64,000 nt of DNA from Variovorax sp. OAS795 (GCF_040546685.1 NZ_JBEPOH010000001.1:248001-312000), one strand, 5' to 3'; shown: positions 43,320 to 52,701, counted from the first letter of the stretch. Made by a program: numbers and translations. Notes: generated by a model from the letters alone, not told the origin.

Positions 43320-44513
43320 ATGATGACGAAGATCCCCGCACCGCCTTCGACAGCGCACCTTGCGCTGCCCTTCTTCGATGAAGCCCATCGCTCGCTCGCG
43401 CGCGACCTGCTGCCCTGGTGCGCAGCCCAGGAGATCGACGAGCGCGACGACCGCGCCGCATGCCGCGAATGGGTGCGCCGGCTCGGCGACGGCGGCTGGC
43501 TGCGCTACGCCGTCCCCGGCAGCGCGGGCGGCGCACTCGAGCGCCTCGATTCGCGTGCGCTGGTGCTGCTGCGCGAGACGCTCGGCTTCCACTCGCCGCT
43601 GGCCGACTTCGCGTTTGCGATGCAGGGCCTCGGCAGCGGCGCGATCACGCTCGCAGGCACCCCCGAGCAGCAGTCGAACTACCTCACGGCCGTGGGCCAG
43701 GGCGGCAAGATCGCGGCCTTTGCACTCAGCGAGCCCGAGGCCGGCTCCGACGTGGCCGCCATGGCCATGCACGCCGAAGCCACGCCCGACGGCTGGCGGC
43801 TCCATGGCGAAAAGACCTGGATCAGCAACGGCGGCATCGCCGACTTCTATTGCCTGTTCGCGAAGACGGAGCCGGCGGCCGGCACGCGCGGCATCACCGC
43901 CTTCATCGTCGATGCCGACACCGCCGGGCTCGACACCTCGCAGCACATCGACGTGATGGCGCCGCACCCGCTCGCGACCTTGCGCTTCGACAACTGCATC
44001 GTGCCGCGCACCGCGCAGCTCGGCGAACTCAACGGCGGCTTCAAGCTGGCGATGCGCACGCTCGACATCTTCCGCGCCTCGGTCGCGGCGGCTGCACTCG
44101 GCATGGGCCGCCGTGCGCTGGCCGAAGCGATCGCGCACGCAAAGGGCCGGCGCATGTTCGGCCAGACGCTGGCCGATTTCCAGCTCACGCAGGCCAAGCT
44201 CGGCGAGATGGCGGCCTTGATCGACAGTGCGGCCTTGCTCACTTACCGCGCCGCGTGGATGCGCGACGACGCCGAACAGCGCGGCGCTGCCGCGGTGGGC
44301 GACGTGTCGGCGGCCGCGGCCATGGCCAAGATGTGCGCCACCGAGAACGCCAGCCGCGTGATCGACATGGCACTGCAGATGCACGGCGGCCTCGGCGTGA
44401 AGGTGGGCACGAAGATCGAGAGCCTCTACCGCGACATCCGCTCGCTGCGCATCTATGAAGGCGCGACGGAAGTTCAACAGCTGATCATCGGCAAATCCGT
44501 TCTGCGGGGATAA
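43320..44513 (+). CDS. Acyl-CoA dehydrogenase family protein
   Basis: This 397-residue flavoenzyme has FALSEPEAGSDVAAMAM, LHGEKTWISNGGIADFYCL and the C-terminal YEGATEVQQLIIGKSVL, in which the Glu is the usual catalytic-base position. It would desaturate the alicyclic CoA thioester formed after ring reduction and pass electrons to ETF. It sits between the hydratase and the ligase with 4-6 base gaps. Known anthranilate (abm-type) clusters also carry such a dehydrogenase. Confidence 0.9.
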   Translation: MMTKIPAPPSTAHLALPFFDEAHRSLARDLLPWCAAQEIDERDDRAACREWVRRLGDGGWLRYAVPGSAGGALERLDSRALVLLRETLGFHSPLADFAFAMQGLGSGAITLAGTPEQQSNYLTAVGQGGKIAAFALSEPEAGSDVAAMAMHAEATPDGWRLHGEKTWISNGGIADFYCLFAKTEPAAGTRGITAFIVDADTAGLDTSQHIDVMAPHPLATLRFDNCIVPRTAQLGELNGGFKLAMRTLDIFRASVAAAALGMGRRALAEAIAHAKGRRMFGQTLADFQLTQAKLGEMAALIDSAALLTYRAAWMRDDAEQRGAAAVGDVSAAAAMAKMCATENASRVIDMALQMHGGLGVKVGTKIESLYRDIRSLRIYEGATEVQQLIIGKSVLRG

Positions 44514-44518
44514 ACATC

Positions 44519-46144
44519 GTGTCTGCACAAGTCGATCGCTTCGTTCATGACCGCCTGCCGCCCGCCGGGCAGTTGCCGGTCTTCCGCTACGACCTTCCGG
44601 AGTTGCAGCTGCCCGACCAGCTGAACCTCGTCGAGGAGCTCCTGGACAAGGCGCCTGCGAAGGGTTTCGGCGACAAGCCGATGCTGCGCTCGCCCGCCGG
44701 CACGCTGACCTACGCGCAGGCCGCGCTCGAGGTCAATCGCATCGCGCAGGTGCTGACCGAAGACCTCGGCCTCGTGCCCGGCAACCGCGTGCTGCTGCGC
44801 GGCGGCAATTCGGTGGCCATGGCGTTGTCGTGGCTCGCCGTGGTGAAGGCAGGCCTCATCGCAGTCGCCACCATGCCGCTGCTGCGCGCCAAGGAACTGG
44901 GCGACATCATCGAGAAGTCTCGCCCCGTGGCGGCGCTGTGCGATGGCCGGTTGCTCGACGAACTCGTGCTCGCGCAACGGGACCATCCGGTGCTGGCCAC
45001 GGTGCTCGCGTTCAACAAGCCCGACGCACCCGATTCACTGTCGGCGCGCGCGGCCGCCAAGAGCGGCGTGTTCACCGCATGCCCCACGGCCTCGGACGAC
45101 ATTGCCTTGCTCGCCTTCACGTCGGGCACCACGGGCAAGCCCAAGGCGCCCGTCACCACGCACCGCGACGTGCTGGCGATGTGCGAAACCTGGCCGCGCC
45201 ATGTGCTGAAGGCGCGTAGCGACGACGTGGTGATCGGCTCGCCGCCGCTCGCCTTCACCTTCGGGCTCGGCGGACTGCTGGTATTCCCGATGTGGACCGG
45301 CGCCTCGGTGTACTTTGCCGATGCGCCTTTCACACCCGAGGGCTTGGTGAAGCTGATCAACGAAGTGGGCGCGACCATCTGCTACACCGCGCCCACCTTC
45401 TATCGCCAGATGGCGCCCTTCGTGCGCCAGCACGGCGCGCCGAGCCTGCGCATCTGCGTGAGCGCCGGCGAGGCGCTGCCCGACGCCACGCGGCAGCTGT
45501 GGAAGGAAGCCACCGGCATCGAGATGCTCGACGGCATCGGCGGCACCGAGGTGTTCCACATCTACATTTCCGCCGCGGGCGACCAGGTGCGCCGCGGCGC
45601 GGTCGGCAAGGTGGTGCCCGGCTTCACGGCCAAGGTGGTGGACGACCAAGGCAACGAAGTGCCGCGCGGCACCGTCGGCAAGCTGGCGCTCCAGGGGCCG
45701 GTGGGCTGCCGCTACCTCGACGATCCGCGCCAGTCCGATTACGTGAAGAACGGCTGGAACTACCCCGGCGACTCGTTCGTGCAGGATGACGACGGCTACT
45801 TCTTCTACCAGGCGCGTGCCGACGACATGATCATCACGGCCGGCTACAACGTGGGCGGGCCGGAAGTGGAGGATGCACTGCTCAAGCATCCCGCCGTGGC
45901 CGAGTGCGGCGTGATCGGCAAGCCCGACGCGGACCGCGGCATGATCGTGAAGGCCTTCTGCGTCCTGAAGCCCGGCGTCGATGGCGATGCCGCACTCGTC
46001 AAGGCGCTGCAGGACCACGTGAAGGCCACCATTGCGCCGTTCAAATACCCGCGGGAGATCGAATTCGTGCCGGTGCTGCCGCGCACCGAGACCGGCAAGC
46101 TCCAGCGATTCAAACTGAGACAACTCGACACCACCACATCATGA
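44519..46144 (+). CDS. Aryl-CoA ligase (benzoate/2-aminobenzoate-CoA ligase type)
   Basis: This 541-residue AMP-forming ligase has the P-loop FTSGTTGKPKAP, the aryl pocket region SPPLAFTFGLGGLLVFP, and the late motifs DGIGGTEVFHIYIS and ARADDMIITAGYNVGGPEVE, with the catalytic Lys in PRTETGKLQRFKLR. It activates an aromatic acid with ATP and CoA. The order of genes makes 2-aminobenzoate (anthranilate) the favoured substrate, with salicylate or benzoate as alternatives. The start is a GTG at 44519; the stop overlaps the RidA ATG. Confidence 0.9.
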   Translation: MSAQVDRFVHDRLPPAGQLPVFRYDLPELQLPDQLNLVEELLDKAPAKGFGDKPMLRSPAGTLTYAQAALEVNRIAQVLTEDLGLVPGNRVLLRGGNSVAMALSWLAVVKAGLIAVATMPLLRAKELGDIIEKSRPVAALCDGRLLDELVLAQRDHPVLATVLAFNKPDAPDSLSARAAAKSGVFTACPTASDDIALLAFTSGTTGKPKAPVTTHRDVLAMCETWPRHVLKARSDDVVIGSPPLAFTFGLGGLLVFPMWTGASVYFADAPFTPEGLVKLINEVGATICYTAPTFYRQMAPFVRQHGAPSLRICVSAGEALPDATRQLWKEATGIEMLDGIGGTEVFHIYISAAGDQVRRGAVGKVVPGFTAKVVDDQGNEVPRGTVGKLALQGPVGCRYLDDPRQSDYVKNGWNYPGDSFVQDDDGYFFYQARADDMIITAGYNVGGPEVEDALLKHPAVAECGVIGKPDADRGMIVKAFCVLKPGVDGDAALVKALQDHVKATIAPFKYPREIEFVPVLPRTETGKLQRFKLRQLDTTTS

Positions 46145-46539
46145 TGAACAAACTCTTGCAGCCACCGGGCTGGTTGCCCCCCAAGGGCTATGCGAATGGC
46201 GTGGCCGCGCGCGGTACCATGGTCTTCGTCGGCGGCCAGATCGGCTGGAATGCGCAACAACAGTTCGAGTCCGACGACTTCATCGACCAGTGCGGGCTCG
46301 CGCTGCGCAACATTGCAGAAGTGCTGCGTGCAGGCGGCGCGGGCCCCGAGCACATGGTGCGCATGACCTGGTACGTGACCGACCGCGACGAATACACCCG
46401 GCGACTGGCCGAACTCGGGCCGGTATACCGCGAGGCCATGGGGCGCAACTTTCCCGCCATGACCTGCGTGCAGGTGGCGGCGCTGGTCGAGCCGCGGGCC
46501 AAGATCGAGATCGAAGTCACGGCCGTCATTCCGGACTGA
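46141..46539 (+). CDS. RidA-family protein of the aryl-CoA cluster
   Basis: This 132-residue RidA protein has ARGTMVFVGGQIGWNAQQQF, MVRMTWYVTDRDEY with the substrate Arg replaced in context by Thr-Asp, and PRAKIEIEVTAVI. It overlaps the ligase stop by ATGA and is last in the cluster. In an anthranilate pathway the reduced ring carries an enamine; a RidA enzyme could hydrolyse it to the ketone plus ammonia. This role is inferred from context. Confidence 0.88.
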   Translation: MMNKLLQPPGWLPPKGYANGVAARGTMVFVGGQIGWNAQQQFESDDFIDQCGLALRNIAEVLRAGGAGPEHMVRMTWYVTDRDEYTRRLAELGPVYREAMGRNFPAMTCVQVAALVEPRAKIEIEVTAVIPD

Positions 46540-46560
46540 CCGAGGCGACGAGCCGACACG

Positions 46561-46590
46561 AACGCCCTCCTCGCGAGGGCGTTATTTTCT
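46561..46590 (+). terminator. Rho-independent terminator of the aryl-CoA cluster
   Basis: AACGCCCTC (46561-46569) and GAGGGCGTT (46575-46583) form a nine-base-pair stem with a five-base loop, followed by ATTTTCT. It lies 22 bases after the RidA stop. Confidence 0.85.
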
Positions 46591-46625
46591 GGAGTCTTCG
46601 ATGCCGGCGCCGGACAGCCCGGGGC

Positions 46626-47183
46626 TCAGGCCGGGCGCCCGGACGCACGCTCGAATGCCTCGCGTGTCTGCACCATGTAGACGGCGGGCCCGTCCGGCGT
46701 CGTCACCGTCTTCACCTGCACGAAACCTGCTTTCTCGTAGCAGCGAATGGCGCGTGCATTCTCCGGGGACGGGTCGGTCTGGATCTTTGTGACCTGCGGA
46801 TCGGCGAAGAGCAAAGCGACCATCGCACGCACGAGCTGGGTGCCGAGTCCCTTGTCCAGAAGCGACTCACTGCGCAGCGACTGGTCGATGCCGCGCACGC
46901 CCGGATCTGTCTCGTCCTCCCACCAGCCGTCGCCACTTCCCATTGCCACGTACGACTGCGCGTAGCCGATCGGCTCCTCTCCCAGCATGGCGATGTACGG
47001 GGTGACGGACGCTTCGGCCAGGACCTGCGGTGCGTACTGCGCACGGACCTCGGCAAGGGTAGGCCGCGCTTCGTCGCCGCCCCACCATCGGGCGATGTGC
47101 GGCCGGTTGAGCCATTCATGGAGCATAGAGAGGTCGTGCTCCGTCATGGGACGCAAAGTCACGGGTGGGTTGCCGGCGGACAT
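46626..47183 (-). CDS. Aminoglycoside 6'-N-acetyltransferase, AAC(6')-Ib-like (GNAT family)
   Basis: This 185-residue GNAT protein closely resembles AAC(6')-Ib of resistance integrons. Shared blocks include WWGGDEARPTL, EPIGYAQSYVA, GSGDGWWEDETDPGVRGIDQ and TTPDGPAVYMVQT. With a constant offset of 15, the remembered AAC(6')-Ib residues Asp115, Tyr164, Trp102 and Asp179 fall on Asp100, Tyr149, Trp87 and Asp164, so the catalytic pair is kept and neither cr-type substitution is present. The acetyl-CoA loop is KGLGTQL. ATG 47183 follows GGAGA at long spacing; a TTG further upstream is possible. The gene sits 40 bases beyond the tRNA/rplQ terminator, with no integrase or cassette site seen. Confidence 0.9.
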   Translation of the reverse strand: MSAGNPPVTLRPMTEHDLSMLHEWLNRPHIARWWGGDEARPTLAEVRAQYAPQVLAEASVTPYIAMLGEEPIGYAQSYVAMGSGDGWWEDETDPGVRGIDQSLRSESLLDKGLGTQLVRAMVALLFADPQVTKIQTDPSPENARAIRCYEKAGFVQVKTVTTPDGPAVYMVQTREAFERASGRPA

Positions 47184-47222
47184 CGACAATTGGCTTCTCC
47201 GAACCAAGACGAAGGACCAAAG

Positions 47223-47255
47223 AAAAAAGGCCCTTTGAAAATCAAAGGGCCTTTT
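47223..47255 (-). terminator. Rho-independent terminator after initiator tRNA and alpha operon
   Basis: A 13-base-pair stem (47225-47237 with 47243-47255) surrounds a five-base loop. On the minus strand the stem ends in TTTTTT. It starts 4 bases beyond the tRNA 3' end and should end the rplQ-tRNA transcript. Confidence 0.88.
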
Positions 47256-47259
47256 AAAT

Positions 47260-47336
<77 letters not shown>

Positions 47337-47354
47337 GCAAGATGGAATTATACC

Positions 47355-47753
47355 TTATTCGGCAGCGCCTTGTTCGGCTGCTTCTTCTTTAATTTCTGCA
47401 CGGTCGACCAGTTCGACGAGCGCCATGGGTGCATTGTCGCCAACGCGGAAACCCATCTTCAGGATGCGGGTGTAGCCGCCCGGACGCGCCGCGAAACGCG
47501 GGCCGAGTTCGCCGAAGAGCTTGACGACGCTGTCGCGGCTGCGCAGGCGGTCGAAGGCCAGGCGCTTGTTGGCGAGCGTGGGCTTCTTGGCGAGCGTGAT
47601 CATCGGTTCGATGACGCGGCGCAGTTCCTTGGCCTTGGGGACCGTGGTCTTGATGACTTCGTGCTCGATGAGCGAATTCATCATGTTCTGCAGCATCGCA
47701 AGGCGGTGCGAGCTGGTGCGGTTGAGTTTGCGGAGTCCGTGTCCGTGACGCAT
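47355..47753 (-). CDS. rplQ: 50S ribosomal protein L17
   Basis: This 132-residue L17 starts [20 protein letters not shown] and has [20 protein letters not shown], both diagnostic. It is last of the alpha-operon ribosomal proteins, 84 bases after rpoA. It has the usual length plus an acidic tail ([10 protein letters not shown]). The initiator tRNA lies 18 bases downstream. Confidence 0.98.
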   Translation of the reverse strand: MRHGHGLRKLNRTSSHRLAMLQNMMNSLIEHEVIKTTVPKAKELRRVIEPMITLAKKPTLANKRLAFDRLRSRDSVVKLFGELGPRFAARPGGYTRILKMGFRVGDNAPMALVELVDRAEIKEEAAEQGAAE

Positions 47754-47837
47754 GGTGCTTTCCTTTACTTTATTAAACAGGCAGCCGTATCAGGTACTGC
47801 CCGGTGCACGGGCCCTCATGGGCCCTCTTTCAAAAAA

Positions 47838-48827
47838 TCAACGCTTGTCGAGGCCGGCCGGCGGCCAGCTTTCGAGCTTCATGCCCAAGGTCAGGCCGCG
47901 CGAGGCAAGCACTTCCTTGATTTCGTTGAGCGACTTGCGACCCAGGTTCGGGGTCTTGAGCAGCTCGTTCTCGGTGCGCTGGATCAGGTCGCCGATGTAG
48001 TAGATGTTCTCGGCCTTCAGGCAGTTGGCCGAACGCACGGTGAGCTCGAGCTCGTCGACAGGGCGCAGCAGGATCGGGTCGAATTGCTGTGCGCTGCGCG
48101 GTGCCGGCGTATCGAATGCAGCGAGTTCGCCACCTTCGAGCTGTGCGAACACGGCCAGTTGCTCGACGAGGATTTTAGCCGAGGCGCGGACTGCGTCTTC
48201 GGCCGTGATCGCGCCGTTGGTTTCGATTTCGACCAGCAGCTTGTCCAGGTCGGTGCGCTGCTCGACGCGGGCGCTTTCGACCGTGTAGCTCACGCGCTTG
48301 ACGGGCGAGAACGAGGCGTCCAGAACGATGCGGCCGATCGACTTGGTCGGCTCGTCGGCGTAGCGGCGCATCGTGCCGGGCACGTAGCCGCGGCCCTTTT
48401 CAACCTTGATCTGCATGTCGAGCTTGCCGCCTTGCGACAGGTGCGCGATCACGTGGTCGGGGTTGATGATCTCGACGTCGTGCGGGGTCTGGATGTCCGA
48501 AGCGAGGACCGGGCCTTCGCCGTCCTTGCGCAGGCTCAGCGTGACTTCGTCGCGGTTGTGGAGCTTGAACACCACGCCCTTGAGATTCAGCAGGATGTTG
48601 ACGACGTCTTCCTGCACGCCGTCGATCGACGAGTACTCGTGCAGGACGCCGGCGATCGTGACTTCAGTGGCCGAATAACCGACCATCGACGACAGCAGGA
48701 CGCGGCGCAGCGCGTTGCCGAGCGTGTGGCCGTAGCCGCGCTCGAAAGGCTCGAGCGTGACCTTGGCCTTGTTGGCGGCAAGTTGCTCGACCTGGATGGT
48801 CTTGGGTTTCAGCAGGGTGGTTTGCAT
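47838..48827 (-). CDS. rpoA: DNA-directed RNA polymerase alpha subunit
   Basis: This 329-residue alpha subunit has the N-terminal assembly domain ([20 protein letters not shown] and [20 protein letters not shown]). The C-terminal domain has [20 protein letters not shown] and [18 protein letters not shown], which contact DNA UP elements and activators. Length equals E. coli RpoA. It lies between rpsD and rplQ as in most betaproteobacteria, but a terminator-like hairpin precedes it. Confidence 0.98.
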   Translation of the reverse strand: MQTTLLKPKTIQVEQLAANKAKVTLEPFERGYGHTLGNALRRVLLSSMVGYSATEVTIAGVLHEYSSIDGVQEDVVNILLNLKGVVFKLHNRDEVTLSLRKDGEGPVLASDIQTPHDVEIINPDHVIAHLSQGGKLDMQIKVEKGRGYVPGTMRRYADEPTKSIGRIVLDASFSPVKRVSYTVESARVEQRTDLDKLLVEIETNGAITAEDAVRASAKILVEQLAVFAQLEGGELAAFDTPAPRSAQQFDPILLRPVDELELTVRSANCLKAENIYYIGDLIQRTENELLKTPNLGRKSLNEIKEVLASRGLTLGMKLESWPPAGLDKR

Positions 48828-48908
48828 GCAGACTTCCTCTCAATACCCCCGGCTCGTTACACCGGTAAGGCTGGTGAAGCACCCGTCGGGAGTGCCTCCC
48901 GATGGGAA

Positions 48909-48944
48909 CAAAAAAATCAAATGCGGGCCGCGAAGGGCGGCCCG
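48909..48944 (-). terminator. Terminator-like hairpin between rpsD and rpoA
   Basis: Read on the minus strand, CGGGCCG and CGGCCCG (48944-48924) pair across a seven-base loop and are followed by ATTTGATTTTTTTG. The hairpin starts 11 bases after the rpsD stop. A second dyad (CCCATCGGGAG / CTCCCGACGGG) follows. Essential rpoA and rplQ lie beyond, so this is likely a partial terminator, an RNA 3' stabiliser or a processing site. Confidence 0.6.
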
Positions 48945-48955
48945 ATAGCGTCTGT

Positions 48956-49579
48956 TTAGCGCGAGTACAGTTCGACGATCAACGATTCGTTGATGTCGGC
49001 TGCGAATTCGTCGCGATCGGGTACCTTCTTGAAGGTGCCTTCGGCCTTGTCGGCGTTCACTTCGACCCATGCCGGAATACCGACTTGCTGGGCGAGCTGG
49101 AGCGCTTCGGCAATGCGGGTCTGCTTCTTCGACTTGTCGCGCACGGCAATCACGTCGCCGGTCTTCACCAGGTACGACGGGATGTTGACCGACTGGCCAT
49201 TCACCGTGATCGCCTTGTGCGACACGAGCTGGCGTGCTTCGGCGCGCGTCGAGCCGAAGCCCATGCGGTAGACGACGTTGTCCAGGCGCGATTCGAGGAT
49301 GAACAGCAGGTTGGCGCCGGTGTTGCCACGGCGGCGGTCGGCTTCTTCGAAGTAGCGGCGGAACTGCTTCTCGAGCACGCCGTACATGCGCTTGACCTTC
49401 TGCTTCTCGCGCAGCTGCAGGCCGTAGTCGGAGGTACGCTGACCCGAAGTGCGGCCGTGCTGGCCGGGCTTGGAATCGAACTTGGCCTTGTCCTGGATGG
49501 AGCGGCGGGCGCTCTTCAGGAACAGGTCGGTGCCTTCACGGCGGGAGAGTTTGGCCTTGGGGCCGAGGTAGCGTGCCAC
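48956..49579 (-). CDS. rpsD: 30S ribosomal protein S4
   Basis: This 207-residue S4 starts [20 protein letters not shown], with [18 protein letters not shown] central segment and the S4 RNA-binding domain [21 protein letters not shown]4 nucleates 30S assembly and in many bacteria represses its own operon. It is flanked on both sides by terminator-like hairpins. Confidence 0.98.
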   Translation of the reverse strand: MARYLGPKAKLSRREGTDLFLKSARRSIQDKAKFDSKPGQHGRTSGQRTSDYGLQLREKQKVKRMYGVLEKQFRRYFEEADRRRGNTGANLLFILESRLDNVVYRMGFGSTRAEARQLVSHKAITVNGQSVNIPSYLVKTGDVIAVRDKSKKQTRIAEALQLAQQVGIPAWVEVNADKAEGTFKKVPDRDEFAADINESLIVELYSR

Positions 49580-49654
49580 GAGTTTTCCTTTGTGTCATCT
49601 GCCGCAGTTGCCTGCGGGAGCCATCGGCGAGGACGCGGATGGCGGTGGGCTTAG

Positions 49655-49694
49655 TAAAAAAACAAATGCGCAGCCGCTCAAAAGCCGGCTGCGC
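49655..49694 (-). terminator. Terminator-like hairpin between rpsK and rpsD
   Basis: On the minus strand GCGCAGCCG and CGGCTGCGC (49694-49668) form a perfect nine-base-pair stem with a nine-base loop, then ATTTGTTTTTTTAC. It starts 16 bases after the rpsK stop. As rpsD, rpoA and rplQ follow, either it leaks or a promoter lies in the remaining 75 bases before rpsD. Confidence 0.65.
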
Positions 49695-49709
49695 CTTGCG
49701 GACTGACGA

Positions 49710-50114
49710 TCAGATGCGGCGACGCTTCTGGGGACGGCAGCCGTTGTGCGGAACGGGCGTCACGTCGGCAATGGAATTGATCCGGATGCCGAGCGCAGCC
49801 AGTGCGCGCACCGACGATTCGCGACCGGGGCCGGGGCCCTTGATCTCGACGTCGAGGTTCTTGATACCTTGTTCGACAGCAGCACGGCCGGCCACTTCGG
49901 AAGCCACCTGCGCAGCGAACGGGGTCGACTTGCGCGAGCCCTTGAAGCCCTGGCCACCCGACGAAGCCCACGACAGGGCGTTGCCCTGGCGATCGGTGAT
50001 CGTGATGATGGTGTTGTTGAACGAGGCATGCACGTGGGCGATGCCGTCCGCAACGTTCTTGCGAACCTTCTTGCGAACGCGCTGTGCGGCGTTGTTTGCA
50101 GGTGCTTTAGCCAT
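49710..50114 (-). CDS. rpsK: 30S ribosomal protein S11
   Basis: This 134-residue S11 has [20 protein letters not shown] and [20 protein letters not shown], the classic S11 signatures, and ends [13 protein letters not shown]. It forms part of the 30S platform. It lies 12 bases after rpsM and is followed by a terminator-like hairpin. Confidence 0.98.
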   Translation of the reverse strand: MAKAPANNAAQRVRKKVRKNVADGIAHVHASFNNTIITITDRQGNALSWASSGGQGFKGSRKSTPFAAQVASEVAGRAAVEQGIKNLDVEIKGPGPGRESSVRALAALGIRINSIADVTPVPHNGCRPQKRRRI

Positions 50115-50126
50115 GCTGGTCTATCC

Positions 50127-50492
50127 TTATTTCTTCAGGGACTGCGCAGCCTTGCGCGGACCCTTGCGGGTGCGGGCATTGGTGCGCGTGCGCTGGCCGC
50201 GCATCGGCAGGCCGCGACGGTGACGGAAGCCGCGATAGCAACCGATGTCCATCAAACGCTTGATGTTCATCGTCGTCTCGCGACGCAGATCGCCTTCGAT
50301 GGTGAAGAGAGCGATCTGGTCGCGGATCTTTTCGAGATCGGCGTCGGTCAGATCCTTGATCTTCTTCGAATATTCGATGCCGCTCGCTTCGCAGATTTGA
50401 CGGGCGCGCGTGCGACCGATGCCGAAGATGGCGGTCAGGCCGATTTCAGCGTGCTTGTGCGGCGGAATGTTGATGCCAGCAATACGTGCCAT
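50127..50492 (-). CDS. rpsM: 30S ribosomal protein S13
   Basis: This 121-residue S13 starts [20 protein letters not shown] and ends with the basic [20 protein letters not shown] segment that contacts the P site and the 50S bridge. It lies 23 bases after rpmJ and 12 bases before rpsK. Confidence 0.98.
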   Translation of the reverse strand: MARIAGINIPPHKHAEIGLTAIFGIGRTRARQICEASGIEYSKKIKDLTDADLEKIRDQIALFTIEGDLRRETTMNIKRLMDIGCYRGFRHRRGLPMRGQRTRTNARTRKGPRKAAQSLKK

Positions 50493-50515
50493 GTGCGTCC
50501 TCTAATACTCTTCAA

Positions 50516-50629
50516 TCAACCCTGGCGCTGCTTGTGGCGCGGGTCGGTGCAAATCACACGCACCACACCTTTACGGCGGATGACCTTGCAATTACGGCAG
50601 ATGGTTTTGACCGAAGCCGAAACTCTCAT
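50516..50629 (-). CDS. rpmJ: 50S ribosomal protein L36 (zinc form)
   Basis: This 37-residue L36 reads [20 protein letters not shown] followed by [17 protein letters not shown]. Cys11, Cys14, Cys27 and His32 form the zinc site, so this is the zinc-binding version. AGGAGA precedes the start. It sits between secY and rpsM; infA, often found between secY and rpmJ in related orders, is missing here. Confidence 0.97.
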   Translation of the reverse strand: MRVSASVKTICRNCKVIRRKGVVRVICTDPRHKQRQG

Positions 50630-50704
50630 TTCATTCTCCTAAAACTGTTTAACGTGGCGGTACACCGCCCCTACCCAAATCTCGATACCGAAAAACTCAA
50701 AGCC

Positions 50705-52018
50705 CTACGATGTCTTGAAGTTGGCCTTCTTCAGCAGCGATTCGTACTGCTGGGACATCATGTAGTTTTGCACCTGGGCCATGAAGTCCATCGTGACGAC
50801 CACGATGATCAGCAGGGAGGTACCACCGAAGTAGAACGGTACGTTGTACTTCAGGATCAGGAACTCGGGCAGCAGGCAGACGAAGGTGATGTACACCGCG
50901 CCGGCCAACGTCAGGCGAACCAGAATCTTGTCGATATAGCGAGCGGTCTGGTCACCCGGACGGATGCCCGGGATGAATGCACCGCTCTTCTTCAGGTTGT
51001 CGGCCGTTTCCTTGCTGTTGAACACGAGTGCCGTGTAGAAGAAGCAGAAGAAAACGATCGCGGCAGCGTACAGCAGCACGTAGATCGGCTCGCCCGGACG
51101 CAGTGCGCCGGCAATGTCCTTGATCCAGCGGAAACCACCTTCGCCGGTGCTGAACCAGCCGACCACCGTTGCGGGCAGCAGAATGATCGACGAGGCGAAG
51201 ATCGGCGGGATCACGCCGGCCATGTTCAGCTTCAAGGGCAGGTGCGACGACTGGCCGCCATAGACCTTGTTGCCGACCTGGCGCCGCGCATAGTTCACGA
51301 GGATCTTGCGCTGGCCGCGTTCGACGAACACCACGAAGTAGGTGACCAGCACCACGACCGCGATGATGAACAGCGCAATGATCGGGTTCATCGCACCGGT
51401 GGTCACCAGCGAAGCCAGGCCGCCGATCGCATTCGGCAGGCCGGCCGCGATACCTGCAAAGATCAGGATCGAGATGCCGTTGCCCAGGCCGCGTTCGGTG
51501 ATCTGCTCGCCGAGCCACATCAGGAACATCGAACCCGCCGTGAGGCTCACCATTGCCGTGAGGCGGAAGCCGAAGCCGGGAGCGATGACGAGGCCAGCCG
51601 ACGACTCGAGGGCCACCGCGATGCTGAACGACTGGAACAGGGCCAGGCCGAGCGCGCCGTAGCGCGTGTACTGCGTGATCTTGCGGCGTCCGGCCTCGCC
51701 TTCCTTCTTCAATTGCTCGAAGGTCGGAAGCACGTAGGTCATCAGCTGCATGATGATCGACGCCGAGATGTACGGCATGATCCCCAACGCGAACACGGTG
51801 AAGCGCGACAGCGCCCCGCCCGAGAACATGTTGAACAGGCTCAGAATGCCGCCCTGCTGGCCCTGGAACAACGCAGCCAGCTGGTCCGGGTTGATGCCCG
51901 GCACAGGAATGTGCGCGCCGATCCGGTAGACCACGAGCGCGAGCAGCAAGAAGACCAGCCGGCGACGGAGGTCACCGAACTTGCCTGTCTTTGCGATCGT
52001 TGCCGCGTTAGTTGCCAC
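50705..52018 (-). CDS. secY: Preprotein translocase subunit SecY
   Basis: This 437-residue inner-membrane channel protein has ten hydrophobic helices. Visible signatures are [38 protein letters not shown] (cytoplasmic loop that binds SecA and ribosomes) and [20 protein letters not shown]. With SecE and SecG it forms the Sec translocon. It follows rplO by 26 bases in the spc order. Confidence 0.98.
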   Translation of the reverse strand: MATNAATIAKTGKFGDLRRRLVFLLLALVVYRIGAHIPVPGINPDQLAALFQGQQGGILSLFNMFSGGALSRFTVFALGIMPYISASIIMQLMTYVLPTFEQLKKEGEAGRRKITQYTRYGALGLALFQSFSIAVALESSAGLVIAPGFGFRLTAMVSLTAGSMFLMWLGEQITERGLGNGISILIFAGIAAGLPNAIGGLASLVTTGAMNPIIALFIIAVVVLVTYFVVFVERGQRKILVNYARRQVGNKVYGGQSSHLPLKLNMAGVIPPIFASSIILLPATVVGWFSTGEGGFRWIKDIAGALRPGEPIYVLLYAAAIVFFCFFYTALVFNSKETADNLKKSGAFIPGIRPGDQTARYIDKILVRLTLAGAVYITFVCLLPEFLILKYNVPFYFGGTSLLIIVVVTMDFMAQVQNYMMSQQYESLLKKANFKTS

Positions 52019-52044
52019 GAAGAACTTCTTTCAGTCCGGTGTGA

Positions 52045-52476
52045 TCAGGCGATGCTGCCGCCGGCTGCTTCGATAGCAGCCTTGGCACCAGCGGTTGCGC
52101 CCACGCCCGTCAGCTTGACGGCCTTGGTGAGTTCACCGGTCTTGATGATCTTGACGACCTTGGCGAGCTGGCCCACGAGGCCGGCTTGCTTGAGCGCCAG
52201 GACATCGACTTCGGCCAGGCCGAGCTGCTCGAGGGCAGTCAGCGTGACTTCGGCGTTGAACTTCAGCAGGTGCGACTTGAAGCCGCGCTTGGGCAGGCGG
52301 CGCTGCAGCGGCATTTGACCGCCTTCGAAGCCGACCTTGTGGAAGCCGCCTGCGCGCGACTTCTGACCCTTGTGACCGCGGCCTGCGGTCTTGCCGATAC
52401 CGGAGCCGATACCGCGGCCGACACGGCGCTTGGCGTGCTTGGCGCCATCGGCCGGCTTGATGCCATTGAGTTCCAT
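52045..52476 (-). CDS. rplO: 50S ribosomal protein L15
   Basis: This 143-residue L15 starts [20 protein letters not shown] and has the glycine-rich [20 protein letters not shown] stretch that threads 23S rRNA. The C-terminal globular domain ends in an alanine-rich tail. It lies 11 bases after rpmD. Confidence 0.98.
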   Translation of the reverse strand: MELNGIKPADGAKHAKRRVGRGIGSGIGKTAGRGHKGQKSRAGGFHKVGFEGGQMPLQRRLPKRGFKSHLLKFNAEVTLTALEQLGLAEVDVLALKQAGLVGQLAKVVKIIKTGELTKAVKLTGVGATAGAKAAIEAAGGSIA

Positions 52477-52487
52477 ATCAGTCTCTC

Positions 52488-52673
52488 TTACAGAACTTTG
52501 ACCAGATAACTGATCTTGTTGATCATGCCGCGCACCGCCGGGGTGTCTTGCAGCTCGCTCACGCTGTTGAGCTTGCGCAGGCCGAGGCCACGCACGGTCG
52601 CGCGATGCGATTCCTTGGTGCCAATCGGGCTCTTGACCAATTGCACCTTGAGGGTTTGTTGTTGCGTCGTCAT
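52488..52673 (-). CDS. rpmD: 50S ribosomal protein L30
   Basis: This 61-residue L30 has [20 protein letters not shown] and ends [18 protein letters not shown], both typical. It is normal length for the bacterial protein and lies between rpsE and rplO. Confidence 0.97.
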   Translation of the reverse strand: MTTQQQTLKVQLVKSPIGTKESHRATVRGLGLRKLNSVSELQDTPAVRGMINKISYLVKVL

Positions 52674-52701
52674 TTGAATGCTTCCTTCAGAGAGCTTGCG
52701 C

